From positions 682,001-746,000 of the forward strand of contig JAVJST010000011.1 in assembly GCA_040219295.1 (NCBI GenBank): a stretch of DNA of 64,000 nucleotides, in the 5' to 3' direction. The notes under the pieces are model-generated. The model was not told the origin of the DNA, searched no databases, and saw only the letters and a list, made by a program, of their open reading frames with translations. This document shows positions 54,601 through 62,771 of this stretch, one piece after another. This DNA comes from JAVJST01 sp040219295 (GTDB taxonomy: Bacteria > Pseudomonadota > Alphaproteobacteria > Rhodospirillales > Casp-alpha2). The translations under genes and the position numbers were made by a program. Position 1 is the first letter of the stretch. Each line of letters begins with the position of its first letter.

Positions 54601-55137
54601 CGTGAAGGTCAGGACAAGGCAGATCGTCGACAGCCCGATAACGTCGAAGATCGGCACCCGTTTGACCAGGTAGGTGAGCTCCATGGCGCCAAGGAAGTAG
54701 GCGCCGCCGACGACGCACAGCAAACCCGATACGGCTAGCAACACGATGCGTTCGTAGGTGGTCACCCCGGCGATCAGCATAGCCGGGATGCCGGACTTGT
54801 TGAGCGCGGCGTGACGGCCGACGATCTGGCCGAACACCGAGTTCATGAACAGGCTCGCCAGGTGCCCGGAAACGCTGGCCCGCGAGATCGGCCCGGCACC
54901 GAGCGGGGCGCCGAAGTGGGCCAATATCCGTGCCAGGCGAAACGAAACAACGACAAGATTGATGCCGATCAGGCAGAGGATGCCCAACACGGTGCCGGGC
55001 GAGAAATAGCGGAACGCGTCCAGCACCTCCTTGGTGTCCGAAATGACGAAGGCGGCCGCCAGCAGGCCAAGTGAAACCAGCGCGACGAGCCCGCGTTTCA
55101 AGTTGATAGAAATGGGTGCGCGCCGGGCGTCCGTCAT
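51631..55137 (-). CDS. Three-part fusion: flippase-like membrane domain, O-antigen ligase/polymerase-like domain, GT4 glycosyltransferase
   Basis: A single open frame of 1,168 residues. Residues 1-305 are an LPG_synthase_TM/flippase-like domain with about 8 helices, including IPITVNGWGVREIASIYMFG (counterpart of the family's G-G-G-R-E signature). Residues about 330-790 form a second membrane domain with the O-antigen ligase/Wzy-type pattern: TGNRNAFAYQLLICLSLLLG, FTSSRGGLVAGVVM, then IFGKGLGFFLHHSDS and VVIHNTSVWLLTEMGLIGLL. Residues 794-1168 are a GT-B family 4 transferase: VVCHMITGLNTGGAERMLTR, VGHVARFHAMKDYETLLEAI and the E-x7-E motif EGAPNVVIEAMACGVP (E1078, E1086). ATG overlaps the upstream flippase-like gene stop by 4 bases. 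I know of no characterised protein with all three parts. Confidence 0.85.
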   Translation of the reverse strand: MTDARRAPISINLKRGLVALVSLGLLAAAFVISDTKEVLDAFRYFSPGTVLGILCLIGINLVVVSFRLARILAHFGAPLGAGPISRASVSGHLASLFMNSVFGQIVGRHAALNKSGIPAMLIAGVTTYERIVLLAVSGLLCVVGGAYFLGAMELTYLVKRVPIFDVIGLSTICLVLTFTLGRSAIDREILRRLFSGKALGQLSEIFGITLAAQAMVLGAFVVGALTLNPGLDLLEVIAAAAVVSFAASIPITVNGWGVREIASIYMFGALGMTSASAVALSILIGLCSTAVILMASPTLIFARSKQKSGDGADDDEVAPKGFLLADGTFERLAAYVLGICASVTIFFQLHLSFTSGLPSASLTTSDDSTLSVNLSDPLAIVALAAMVMHALTQRRMPQWQVPHLSLILIAIGLLLLAAFVNGALDFGVTQWALSSRLIGWLVIIGYLGVGYLLVEFCGRHAIRRFAETMILTSVAVVLMHTGLRFVTVLGFDTWLHLHFNFDGYTGNRNAFAYQLLICLSLLLGYSQLYRRHADITAKIRLPGPHPRLKSIIHEYRSIVSSRLIVYLLAFGIVGAGILFTSSRGGLVAGVVMITGAWLLQLADRRLIELGVAFALIIKKLPEMLIQLIDLVVTATGYLLPIDTLTMAERAARVEQIQSFYSNQASQSERIDAIMQGLQFWSESPIFGKGLGFFLHHSDSFMDRTVVIHNTSVWLLTEMGLIGLLAMAAVFILVGWSVVKRPSWDGASKAALFMLAAFAMFSMVHEIFYQRIFWLAIGACIAGSFYLDRLRKPGPQVVCHMITGLNTGGAERMLTRLVTALRSSEQRTIVVSLMDEGDFGNEITASGAKLYTLGMTRDLLSIRRFARLVGILWREKPSVIMTWLYHADVLGLVAGWVVGVRRVIWNLRCSDMTPSAQTFVSRVTVWLLVHLSPLPSRVIVNSVAGQHHHKRLGYKPAAWQVISNGVELDRFRPDPQAGAAIRQELGIPVHGFVVGHVARFHAMKDYETLLEAIVTIAERVPQSHFVLAGKQIQPANPYFADILNDERLAGRIHLLGSRNDTPRLMAGFDVLIQSSAYGEGAPNVVIEAMACGVPCVVTDVGDAAAIVGVTGRVVPPRRPDELAHAVVELSNLPADERQALGCAAHRRAVESFSIERIVGEYRSVLREAS

Positions 55138-56135
55138 GCCGCATCGCCTCCGGTGTCGCCGGCCGTCGACCGGTCACGGCTGAAGAACCGGCGGATCTTG
55201 TCCGCGTCGAACCGCTCTCCATTGTCGGCATCCTTTGACGTGACCCAGAGAATCGCCCCCGGAATGCCGGCCGACATGACCCCGAGTCCGAAGAGAACGG
55301 ATACGGTGAACGCGGCATCGTACTCGACGCCGATTATGGCGAATGCGGTGATCATCACGCCCTCGCGCACGCCCCAGCCGGCGACCGAGATCGGCAGAAC
55401 ACTGAACAGGATGACCGGCGGCACGAGAAGAAGGCAGTCGATGAAACGGACATCGAGCGCCAGCGCTTGCGTGATCGTGAACACACCGGTGACGGACAGG
55501 GTGTGGATGGCGATGGATATGCCAAGCGTTTTACAGGTATTCGCCGGTCGCAGCATGACGATGCGGGCGGATGCCGACAGTTGCGCCATGGCGCGCACCG
55601 GACGCCAGGTCTTCCAATTCCTGGGCAGCCTGTCGAGGACGAACAGCACGACGAATCCCGCGATCCCGAGAGCGACGAAAGCCGGCGCGACGGCCAGTTC
55701 CGGATGATCGCCGTAGAGGGTGTACATGACCGGTGTCGCGACGCCGACGATGACGATCAGGGCCAGCAGGGCGACGATGCGGTCGAGAAGGACCGAACTG
55801 ATCGCGACATCGGCGGCGATGCCGCTTCGGTATGTGCGCCACATCCTGATCGCGTCACCGCCGATCGTGGACGGCAGGATCTGGTTGAAGAACAGACCGA
55901 TCAGAATGTTGGTCAGGGAGTCGCGATAGCGGAACGGGGCCCCGAGGATATTGACCACGGCGCGCCATCGAATTGCCTGCACGGCCGGTGATACGAAGAA
56001 GATCAACGCGGCGAGCGCCAGCGCGCCGAGGCTGGCTCGCTGCAGGTAGCCCAGTAGTTTTTCACCGTCCGCGTGACTGGCCAGGTAGCCGATCACGAGG
56101 ATCGAGAACGAAACTTTCAGCAGGGTTTTTAACAC
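55134..56135 (-). CDS. Flippase-like integral membrane protein (LPG_synthase_TM family)
   Basis: A 333-residue protein with about 8 transmembrane helices and the family's hallmarks: GLFFNQILPSTIGGDAIRMW (the S-x-G-G-D-x-R-x-W pattern), VLLDRIVALLALIV and LPISVAGWGVREGVMITAFA. It is the standalone counterpart of the N-terminal third of the adjacent fusion protein, and the second such gene in this locus. A hydrophilic C-terminus of about 35 residues faces one side. The 67-base gap upstream to the membrane transferase gene has no obvious motif. Confidence 0.85.
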   Translation of the reverse strand: MLKTLLKVSFSILVIGYLASHADGEKLLGYLQRASLGALALAALIFFVSPAVQAIRWRAVVNILGAPFRYRDSLTNILIGLFFNQILPSTIGGDAIRMWRTYRSGIAADVAISSVLLDRIVALLALIVIVGVATPVMYTLYGDHPELAVAPAFVALGIAGFVVLFVLDRLPRNWKTWRPVRAMAQLSASARIVMLRPANTCKTLGISIAIHTLSVTGVFTITQALALDVRFIDCLLLVPPVILFSVLPISVAGWGVREGVMITAFAIIGVEYDAAFTVSVLFGLGVMSAGIPGAILWVTSKDADNGERFDADKIRRFFSRDRSTAGDTGGDAA

Positions 56136-56202
56136 TTTGGTGCTGGCTCGGTTTCTCGCGTGTCGGGTTGGATCGAACGGCTTCGTCGTGACCGGAGCGA
56201 AC

Positions 56203-57618
56203 TCAGGTCGCCCGTGACGGTGTCTCTGCGCCGCGCCTGCGCATTCGGTAGATATCCGCGATCCAGATCAGCGCAGCGGCAAGGAAAATGTCCGATACGG
56301 GTTCGACGGGCAACCGGTACTTCGCCCCGGTGATGGGCCCGGTGATCGCGAATACGTAGAAAGCGATCAACAGCAATGCCGCGGAGGGCAGCCACGTAAG
56401 GGTCGGCGCCGGGAGTGGCACGCCGCGGACGAACCCGTTGGGAAGGAGTTGGACGAAACCAAGGATCGTGATCAGGCGGACGACGATGGTCGCCAGGGCG
56501 GCGGGCAGGATGACCAGGGAGAAGGCCGGTTCCTCGGCAAGATAGTTCCAGATCTTGTCCGCCGCATCGGCGCCGGTCGTCTCGTAGAAAGACGGTCGTT
56601 CCATTTCCCTGACGGGCGGCGAAACGACGATGGCGGGCGCCGAGAGGTTGATGATCGTGCCGATCGTCCACGCTTTGGCCAGATCAAGAAACCCTAGTTC
56701 GCGGATTGCCGCCGTGGCGACGCGTTTCATCTCCGCGCTTTGTTCGAAAGGATTGGTGCCGTCGGCCGGGTTGTCGATGCTTGCTCTGTAGTCGTTCCAC
56801 CTCGCCCGCATCTCCCTGAGGCTTTGTTCGCGGGGGATGCCTGACGCCAGCTCGCGCGCCTGAGGATAGATCCAGAACAATGCATGCGTGCCGGTCTGAG
56901 TCGTGTAGTCGGCATGCCCGAAATCCTCGTAGTTCTTGAGGAATATCGGTCCGGTGAACAGCGCGAAAACAATCGGTAAGACGAGCACGTGCCCGGCCGC
57001 CCGGCGCGGGCCCGTTCGATGATGCCAGGCGCCGATCAGTATCATCAGCATCGGCACCGGCGGGAAATAGAGAAGGGACGGCCGGATCAGCAGGGCGGTC
57101 GCGAACAAGGCGGCGACACCCAGCGCCGCGGCCAGCGAGGGCCGGCGGAGGTAGACGAGCAATGCAATCATCCCGGCGACGAACGGCAGCAGGAAAAGAC
57201 TGTCGCTGAGGACGAAGCCGGCGTTGATGATCATGTTGAAGTTAAGCGCCGCGAACAGCCCGGCGAGCAGGGCGAGGCGCTGGTGGATAATCGCGGCGAG
57301 CGTGCCGATCATGACGCAGGTGAACCCGTCGAGAACGAACTGGGCAAGGACGATGGCGAGCCGGGCGTCCTCGAACAACCAGCTGAACGCGGCGACGAAG
57401 TAGATGTAGCCCGGCGCCCGCTCGTACATCATCCGCGAGTAGTCGATCTCGGCCGCTGCGCGCGCTGACGGTTCCATCAGAAGCCAGTCGGCAAGGTTCA
57501 CGTACATCGCCGAGTCTTCGTGCATCAGGCTGCCCGGGCCGTCGTAGACGATAGCGAGATAGAGCAGCCGCACGGTCAGCGCGCTGAAGAATATCATAAG
57601 CGCGGAGCGGCGGGTCAT
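56203..57618 (-). CDS. ArnT/PMT-like membrane glycosyltransferase
   Basis: A 471-residue protein with about 10 to 12 predicted helices in the GT-C layout of the dolichyl-phosphate-mannose mannosyltransferase family. The first periplasmic loop holds acidic residues (YDGPGSLMHEDSAMYVNLAD, residues 25-44), typical of the catalytic Asp/Glu in this family, and an aromatic segment YERAPGYIYFVAAFSW follows. Such enzymes take a sugar from an undecaprenyl-phosphate carrier in the periplasm. Acceptor unknown. ATGA overlap with the downstream methyltransferase; operon B. Confidence 0.75.
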   Translation of the reverse strand: MTRRSALMIFFSALTVRLLYLAIVYDGPGSLMHEDSAMYVNLADWLLMEPSARAAAEIDYSRMMYERAPGYIYFVAAFSWLFEDARLAIVLAQFVLDGFTCVMIGTLAAIIHQRLALLAGLFAALNFNMIINAGFVLSDSLFLLPFVAGMIALLVYLRRPSLAAALGVAALFATALLIRPSLLYFPPVPMLMILIGAWHHRTGPRRAAGHVLVLPIVFALFTGPIFLKNYEDFGHADYTTQTGTHALFWIYPQARELASGIPREQSLREMRARWNDYRASIDNPADGTNPFEQSAEMKRVATAAIRELGFLDLAKAWTIGTIINLSAPAIVVSPPVREMERPSFYETTGADAADKIWNYLAEEPAFSLVILPAALATIVVRLITILGFVQLLPNGFVRGVPLPAPTLTWLPSAALLLIAFYVFAITGPITGAKYRLPVEPVSDIFLAAALIWIADIYRMRRRGAETPSRAT

Positions 57619-58352
57619 CTTCGCTCCAGCACGATCAGGATGCGGAATGCCATCAGCGCTCCGAGAATCGGCAGAAGCGCGTCCTCGACCCGGAGGAGGG
57701 TCGGGACAAGCGAGCTCGGCATCAGGCTCCAGGGGCGGAACCCGCCGGTCAGCGGATAGACGAACAGGCTGAGTTTCTTGCAGGCCTTCAGCTCCAGGTC
57801 CGGCAGTTCGGATGCCAGCCGGGCCTTACGCTGCTGGAACATCAGGGATGGCACGGCCTGGTTTGAGTCGTAGGGGTCGCGATCGGGATCGGGTTCCGCC
57901 ACGGCGAACGGATCGGCGTCCATGTCGACAGGCTCGGGATGAAAGTGGTGGTAGAAGAACGTGCTCACAGGCGTCATCGCCGGCTCGACCATGATCACCC
58001 GGCCGCCCCGCGGCAGGATTCGAACGGCCTCCTCCAGGAACAGGCGCGGGCGTTCGAGATGATGGAACACGTCGAACATGACGATGTTGTCGAAGGCGCT
58101 TTCGGGGAACGGCAGCACGTGGGCATCGCACACCACGTCGAGCCACGATGCGAGTTGGATATCGGTCGAAACGGCATCCGGAACGAAAGTCTTCAGGTTG
58201 CCGGTGCCGCCGCCGATCTCCAGTGTTCTGCCGGGCACCATCGCATCCGCCATTCGACGGTACAGATCGTGATAGACGGCCCGGAGCGAAGGCTTGTCGA
58301 GCCAGGCGTTCCGGTGTTCGAGCAGCGTTCGTTCGGACGCCGCATCCGCCAT
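57615..58352 (-). CDS. Class I SAM-dependent methyltransferase
   Basis: A 245-residue methyltransferase with the SAM loop RTLEIGGGTGNLKTFVPDAV, the acidic DIQLASWLDVVCDAHVLPFP, motif NIVMFDVFHHLERPRLFLEE and a late ILPRGGRVIMVEPA. The pattern is that of Methyltransf_11 enzymes in glycan clusters. The C-terminal 40 residues (VPTLLRVEDALLPILGALMAFRILIV) are hydrophobic and may anchor it to the membrane. Its ATG is joined to the stop of the upstream gene (TGATG) and its stop overlaps the next start (ATGA), so these are strongly coupled. Confidence 0.82.
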   Translation of the reverse strand: MADAASERTLLEHRNAWLDKPSLRAVYHDLYRRMADAMVPGRTLEIGGGTGNLKTFVPDAVSTDIQLASWLDVVCDAHVLPFPESAFDNIVMFDVFHHLERPRLFLEEAVRILPRGGRVIMVEPAMTPVSTFFYHHFHPEPVDMDADPFAVAEPDPDRDPYDSNQAVPSLMFQQRKARLASELPDLELKACKKLSLFVYPLTGGFRPWSLMPSSLVPTLLRVEDALLPILGALMAFRILIVLERR

Positions 58353-59839
58353 CAGATGGCTTTCAGCTTGAAGAAGGCGAAGATCACCATGCGGATCAGC
58401 AGGAGCCCGTGGCGGAAGCGCGAGATCTGGGTCTCGCCGTAGGCCCTGTTGCGGTAGCGGATGGGGATCTCGGCGACCTTGAGGTTGAGTTTGCTGGCGC
58501 CGAAGATCAGGTCGAAATCGCCGAACGGATCGAAGTCGCCGAAGTAGCTCCGGTTGGCCTCGATCTTCCTGTAGTGCGCCTTGGTCATCACCTTGGTGCC
58601 GCACAGCGTATCGGTGTAACGCTGATTCAGCAGATAGGTGAAGATGTAGGAGAACATCTGGTTGGCGATCAGGTTGAGAAAGCGCATCGCGTCGCTTTCC
58701 ATGGGATAGACCAGACGCGAGCCATTGATGAACTCACCCTGCCCACTCTTTAGCGCGTTGTAGAATTTCGGCAGGTCCTCGGGGGGCATGGTGAGGTCGG
58801 CGTCGAGGATCATCAGGACATCGCCGCGCGCCAGGTCGAACCCCTTGCGCACCGCGTCGCCCTTACCCTTGCCGTCCTGGCGGGTCACCTTGATGTCACG
58901 GTCGGGATAGGCGGCGATGACGCGTTCGATTTCCTCGTACGTGCCGTCTTGGCTGTGTCCCTCGACAAAGAGAATCTCGATGTCGTCGCAGAATGCCGGG
59001 ACGCGTTTCACGGCCGCCTCGATATTGCCGCGCTCGTTGCGGCACGGGATCATGACCGTCGCCGACAGGTCTTCGTAGCCGGCGTGGCGGCGCGAGCACG
59101 CCACCAGATAGTTGCGCAGGCACAGCCGGCGGATCAGCGGCAGGGTTGCGACGAACCGGTTGATCAGCGTACCGATGCCGAACAGCCGCCGCGGCACCAG
59201 CTGGCGCCATTCCCGCTTGGTGACGGCGAAACCGGACAGTTCCAGCAGGTTGGCGATATCGGCGCTGGTCAGCGAGTTCTGCGCCGTCTGCGGCATCTTG
59301 AGCCCGGTCCATTCACCGATTCGCAGGATCGGATCCCAGAACGTCGAGTAGTAGGAAATCACCACCCGGGTGTCACGGGTACAGAGCGGGTGAAGCAGTT
59401 CGAGAAGCGCCTGGCAGTCCTCGAGCGACCCGATGGTGTCGGAAAGAACGATCACGTCGAACGGCCCCTCGAGGGCCGAGAGGGTCTGGGGGTCCTCGAT
59501 ATCGCCGTGCACGAACGTTAGCTCGGGGTGCGCCGAGCCGGGATAGGCCGCGCGGGCTTCTTCGATCATCCGATCGCTGAAATCGACGCCGACACCGTAG
59601 CTCGGCTTCAGCGCCGCCAGGATCTCGCCGATGCCGCAACCCAGATCGAGGATGCGCAGGCCTTCCGGAATCAGGAACCGCAGATAGCGGCGGTCTTCCT
59701 GATGAAATGCACGGTTCTTGTCGATCCAGCGGCCGCGTTCCGCCGCCATCCGCTGCGACAGGTCGTGAATGGCCTGCTTTCGCGGCGAGTACGGCGTTGC
59801 GCTCTCGGCATTCGCTGCGGTGTCTTCGGTTTCGGTCAT
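58352..59839 (-). CDS. Bifunctional methyltransferase-GT2 glycosyltransferase
   Basis: A 495-residue fusion. Residues 1-245 are a class I methyltransferase with LRILDLGCGIGEILAALKPS (61-80), LTFVHGDIEDPQTLSAL and VIVLSDTIGSLED. Residues about 255-495 are a GT-A family 2 transferase like dolichyl-phosphate-glucose/mannose synthases: ATVMIPCRNERGNIEAAVKR, HSQDGTYEEIERVI, GKGKGDAVRKGFDLARGD and the DAD metal site (346-348) in LMILDADLTMP. The GT2 part may make an undecaprenyl-phosphate sugar for the ArnT/PMT-like enzyme two genes on; that is inference. ATG 59839 starts where homology begins; the upstream open frame is shadow. Confidence 0.85.
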   Translation of the reverse strand: MTETEDTAANAESATPYSPRKQAIHDLSQRMAAERGRWIDKNRAFHQEDRRYLRFLIPEGLRILDLGCGIGEILAALKPSYGVGVDFSDRMIEEARAAYPGSAHPELTFVHGDIEDPQTLSALEGPFDVIVLSDTIGSLEDCQALLELLHPLCTRDTRVVISYYSTFWDPILRIGEWTGLKMPQTAQNSLTSADIANLLELSGFAVTKREWRQLVPRRLFGIGTLINRFVATLPLIRRLCLRNYLVACSRRHAGYEDLSATVMIPCRNERGNIEAAVKRVPAFCDDIEILFVEGHSQDGTYEEIERVIAAYPDRDIKVTRQDGKGKGDAVRKGFDLARGDVLMILDADLTMPPEDLPKFYNALKSGQGEFINGSRLVYPMESDAMRFLNLIANQMFSYIFTYLLNQRYTDTLCGTKVMTKAHYRKIEANRSYFGDFDPFGDFDLIFGASKLNLKVAEIPIRYRNRAYGETQISRFRHGLLLIRMVIFAFFKLKAI

Positions 59840-59969
59840 CGGCGTTCTCTTGCGACCGGGCGTGATGCGTTTCGGCGTTCGATGCGGGCAACCAATGGCA
59901 CCGTCGCGCCGGTTTCGCCAGCGGAAATGCCCTTTTCGGCGGATATGCCCGAGGAATTGTGGATCGTCG

Positions 59970-61058
59970 TCATGCCGACCTGAGGATATCGGACAGTGCC
60001 GCCGAAACCGTGTCGGCGCGGTATTCCGGCGGCAGCAGGCTCGTGCGGGGTCCGCCCGGCTTTGCGCGGGGCTCAAGGCCGCGCAGTGCGGCGAGGAACG
60101 GCTCGCCCATGGCGGCGACGGTGACCGCGCCGGCCGGCGCCCGGTCGGCGACCTCGGCAATTCCGCCCGCCTCCGGGGTCGCGATCACCGGTGTGCCGCA
60201 GGCGAGCGCTTCGAGCGCCGCGTTGGGCATGCCTTCCCACCGGGACGGCATGACGAACGCGTCGGCGCCGGCATACCAGGCCCAGGGGTTGTCCATGAAT
60301 CCCAAGAAGACCAGACGGTCGGCAACGCCGAGGCGCTCCGCCTGCTGTCCCAGCGCGGCGCCATCCTCGCCGTCGCCGAGGATGGCGACCGAGACGGCGC
60401 GATCGAGCGACGGCAACAGCTCAATCAGGCGATCGAAGCCCTTCTGGCGGGTCAGCCGCCCGGCGGCGACCAGCCGAAGCCCGTCGCCCGCCCGCCGTTG
60501 CACGGCAGCCGCGGCGCTCCGGATCGCGTCCTCGTCGACCGGATTCGGCACGATGACGATGCGCACCGCGGGGACGCGGAAGTCGCGGCACAGTTCGTCG
60601 GCCATCCGCTCGGACGTAGCAACGACCGTGTCGGCCTGCCTGTAGAACCAGCGGTAGGCGGCGCGCAGCAGACCCGGTCTGCTGGTGGCGGCCAGGCTGA
60701 GGGACGGTAGGTTGGCCTCACGGACGACGATGCGGGTGCCACGCGGCAACAGCGGACGCAGGGCCAGCAGAGCCAGGTTGATGTAGCCAAGCGTCGAGAA
60801 TACCACATCGGGGCGAAGGCGTCTGATCTCGCCGATGATACGACGCAAGGCGTGACGCAACCGGGGCACGCCGAGAACGGTGCAGGGTACATCGGCCGGG
60901 ACCAGGGCCGCGAGCGGGCCGCTGCCTTCGAGGACCAGCAAGTGCGGCGTTACGTCACCAGCGCGCAGCCTGCCGACGATGTTGAGCGCCACCCGTTCGG
61001 CGCCGCCCCCGGCGAACGACGGCAGGACGAACAACGCACGCACCGGGGTAGCCGTCAT
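59970..61058 (-). CDS. Family 4 glycosyltransferase
   Basis: A 362-residue GT-B enzyme. The N-terminal loop ALFVLPSFAGGGAERVALNI, donor-site strand LRLVAAGRLTRQKGFDRLIE, and the E-x7-E motif in SRWEGMPNAALEALACGTPV (E275, E283) define the family. Substrate and acceptor unknown. The ATG overlaps the stop of the DegT-family gene. Downstream, 130 bases without recognisable features separate it from the fusion methyltransferase-GT2 gene. Confidence 0.88.
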   Translation of the reverse strand: MTATPVRALFVLPSFAGGGAERVALNIVGRLRAGDVTPHLLVLEGSGPLAALVPADVPCTVLGVPRLRHALRRIIGEIRRLRPDVVFSTLGYINLALLALRPLLPRGTRIVVREANLPSLSLAATSRPGLLRAAYRWFYRQADTVVATSERMADELCRDFRVPAVRIVIVPNPVDEDAIRSAAAAVQRRAGDGLRLVAAGRLTRQKGFDRLIELLPSLDRAVSVAILGDGEDGAALGQQAERLGVADRLVFLGFMDNPWAWYAGADAFVMPSRWEGMPNAALEALACGTPVIATPEAGGIAEVADRAPAGAVTVAAMGEPFLAALRGLEPRAKPGGPRTSLLPPEYRADTVSAALSDILRSA

Positions 61059-62191
61059 CGCGCGACGCGTTCGCCGATTGACGAGCAGATACGGGCGATG
61101 TCGTCTTCCGTCAGGTAAGGATGCATCGGCAGGCTGAGGACCTCCGCCGCGGCACGCTCGCTGACGGGCATCGATCCCTCGCCGCCGCCGTAAGATGCAT
61201 AGGGCGCCTGCAGGTGCATCGGTCTCGGATAGTAGACCGCCGTCGGGATTCCGTCGGCGGCGAGACCGGTGGCGAGACCATCGCGGTCGGCGGCGCGAAT
61301 GGTGTACTGCGCCCAGGCCGACTGCGCGCCCGCTACGCGGGCCGGCCGGGTCACGGCGTTCGGTAGCATGGCGTCGTACGTCGCGGCGACCTGTTCGCGG
61401 CGGGCGATCTCGTCGGCGAAGACACCGAGCTTGGCGAGCAGGATCGCAGCCTGCAGCGTATCCAGCCGGGCGTTGAGGCCGAGGCGGACGATGTCGTACT
61501 TGCCGTCGCCCTTGCCGTGCGCTCGGATTGATCTGAGGATCCCGGCGACGGCATCGTCGTCGGTCAGGACGGCGCCGCCGTCGCCGTAGCAGCCCAGCGG
61601 TTTCGCCGGGAAGAAGCTTGCCGTGGTGATGTCGGCCAGCGTGCCGACACACCGGCCATTGAGCGCCGCGCCAATGCTCTGGGCGCCGTCGGCGATGACG
61701 GTCATGCCGTGGGCCGCGGCGATCTCGGCGATTCGCGGGTAGTCGGCGGGCAGGCCGAACAGATCGACCGGGATGACCGCCTTCGGGGTCAGGTTGCCGC
61801 TCGTCGCGGACCGCCGCACAGCATCCTCGAGGGCCACCGGATCCATGTTGTAGGTGTCCGGGTCGATATCGACGAACACGGGCGACGCGCCGAGCAGCAC
61901 GACGACTTCGGTCGTCGCCGGAAACGTGAAGGCCGGGAGGTACACCGCGTTGCCCGGCCCGGCTCCGATCGCCATCAGGGCCGCGAGCAGGGCGTCCGTG
62001 CCGCTCGAGACCGCGACCGCGTGGGCGGCGCCGGTGAAGTCGGCAAGCGCCGCTTCCAGCTCGGTGACCTCCGGGCCCATGATGAATTGCCCGTGGTCCA
62101 GCACCTTCTGGATGCGGGCGTCGATCTCCGGTCTCAGGGCGTCGTACTGGGCCTTGAGATCGACCAAGGCGATGGCGTTGCCGTCAGTCAT
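61055..62191 (-). CDS. DegT/DnrJ/EryC1 nucleotide-sugar aminotransferase, WbpE-like
   Basis: A 378-residue PLP enzyme. The Schiff-base lysine is K197 in TTASFFPAKPLGCYGDGGAV. Other signatures are VDLKAQYDALRPEIDARIQK, AVSSGTDALLAALMAIGAGPGN in two pieces and IADGAQSIGAALNGR. WbpE makes UDP-2-acetamido-3-amino-2,3-dideoxy-glucuronate from the 3-keto sugar. Its position next to WbpB- and WbpD-like genes gives the specificity, by inference. ATG 62191 was preferred over 62242. It overlaps both neighbours. Confidence 0.86.
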   Translation of the reverse strand: MTDGNAIALVDLKAQYDALRPEIDARIQKVLDHGQFIMGPEVTELEAALADFTGAAHAVAVSSGTDALLAALMAIGAGPGNAVYLPAFTFPATTEVVVLLGASPVFVDIDPDTYNMDPVALEDAVRRSATSGNLTPKAVIPVDLFGLPADYPRIAEIAAAHGMTVIADGAQSIGAALNGRCVGTLADITTASFFPAKPLGCYGDGGAVLTDDDAVAGILRSIRAHGKGDGKYDIVRLGLNARLDTLQAAILLAKLGVFADEIARREQVAATYDAMLPNAVTRPARVAGAQSAWAQYTIRAADRDGLATGLAADGIPTAVYYPRPMHLQAPYASYGGGEGSMPVSERAAAEVLSLPMHPYLTEDDIARICSSIGERVAR

Positions 62192-62759
62192 CGTCGTCCC
62201 GCTCGGGGTGCAGGGTCGTGCCGTCAAGAACGTAATTCTCACCCGTCCGCGGACACACCAGGTCGTCGCCCAGGCGTTCGCCGGCGCGGCTGACCCAACC
62301 CGCGATCCGGGCCGGGTTTCCGATCACGAGGGCGAAGTCCGGAACGTCGCGGGTGACGACGGCACCGGCGCCGATCATCGCGTACCGTCCGATCGCATTG
62401 CCGCAGATGATGGTCGCATTGGCGCCGATGGTCGCGCCGCGGCCTACCGGGGTCGCCGAGAATTCGTCCTTGCGTTCAACGAAGGCACGCGGAGTCAAGA
62501 CGTTGGTAAAAACGCACGACGGGCCGCAGAAGACATCGCGGTCGAGGTCGACACCGGCGTAGAGCGAGACGTTGTTCTGGATCTTGCAGCCGTCGCCGAT
62601 CCGCACGTCGGGGCCGGCCATGACGTTCTGGCCGAGCACGCAGTTCTCGCCGATCCGGGTGCCGGCTAGTACGTGACAGAAATGCCAGATCTTGGTGCCG
62701 CGTCCGATGACCACACCGTCATCGATGATTGCGGTCTCGTGACAGAAGAAATCGCTCAT
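62184..62759 (-). CDS. Left-handed beta-helix N-acetyltransferase, WbpD/WlbB-like
   Basis: A 191-residue hexapeptide-repeat acetyltransferase. Repeats run from about 15 to 135 (VVIGRGTKIWHFCHVLAGTR, IGENCVLGQNVMAGPDVRIG, and GATIGANATIICGNAIGRYA). Conserved CKIQNNVSLYAGV and VFTNVLTPRAF are the WbpD/WlbB catalytic region, and IGNPARIAGWVSRAG is its end. It acetylates the 3-amino group of UDP-GlcNAc3NA. Start 13 bases upstream of the WbpB-like stop direction; stop overlaps the aminotransferase start by 8 bases. Confidence 0.88.
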   Translation of the reverse strand: MSDFFCHETAIIDDGVVIGRGTKIWHFCHVLAGTRIGENCVLGQNVMAGPDVRIGDGCKIQNNVSLYAGVDLDRDVFCGPSCVFTNVLTPRAFVERKDEFSATPVGRGATIGANATIICGNAIGRYAMIGAGAVVTRDVPDFALVIGNPARIAGWVSRAGERLGDDLVCPRTGENYVLDGTTLHPERDDDD

Positions 62760-62771
62760 GGCCGCCTTCGC

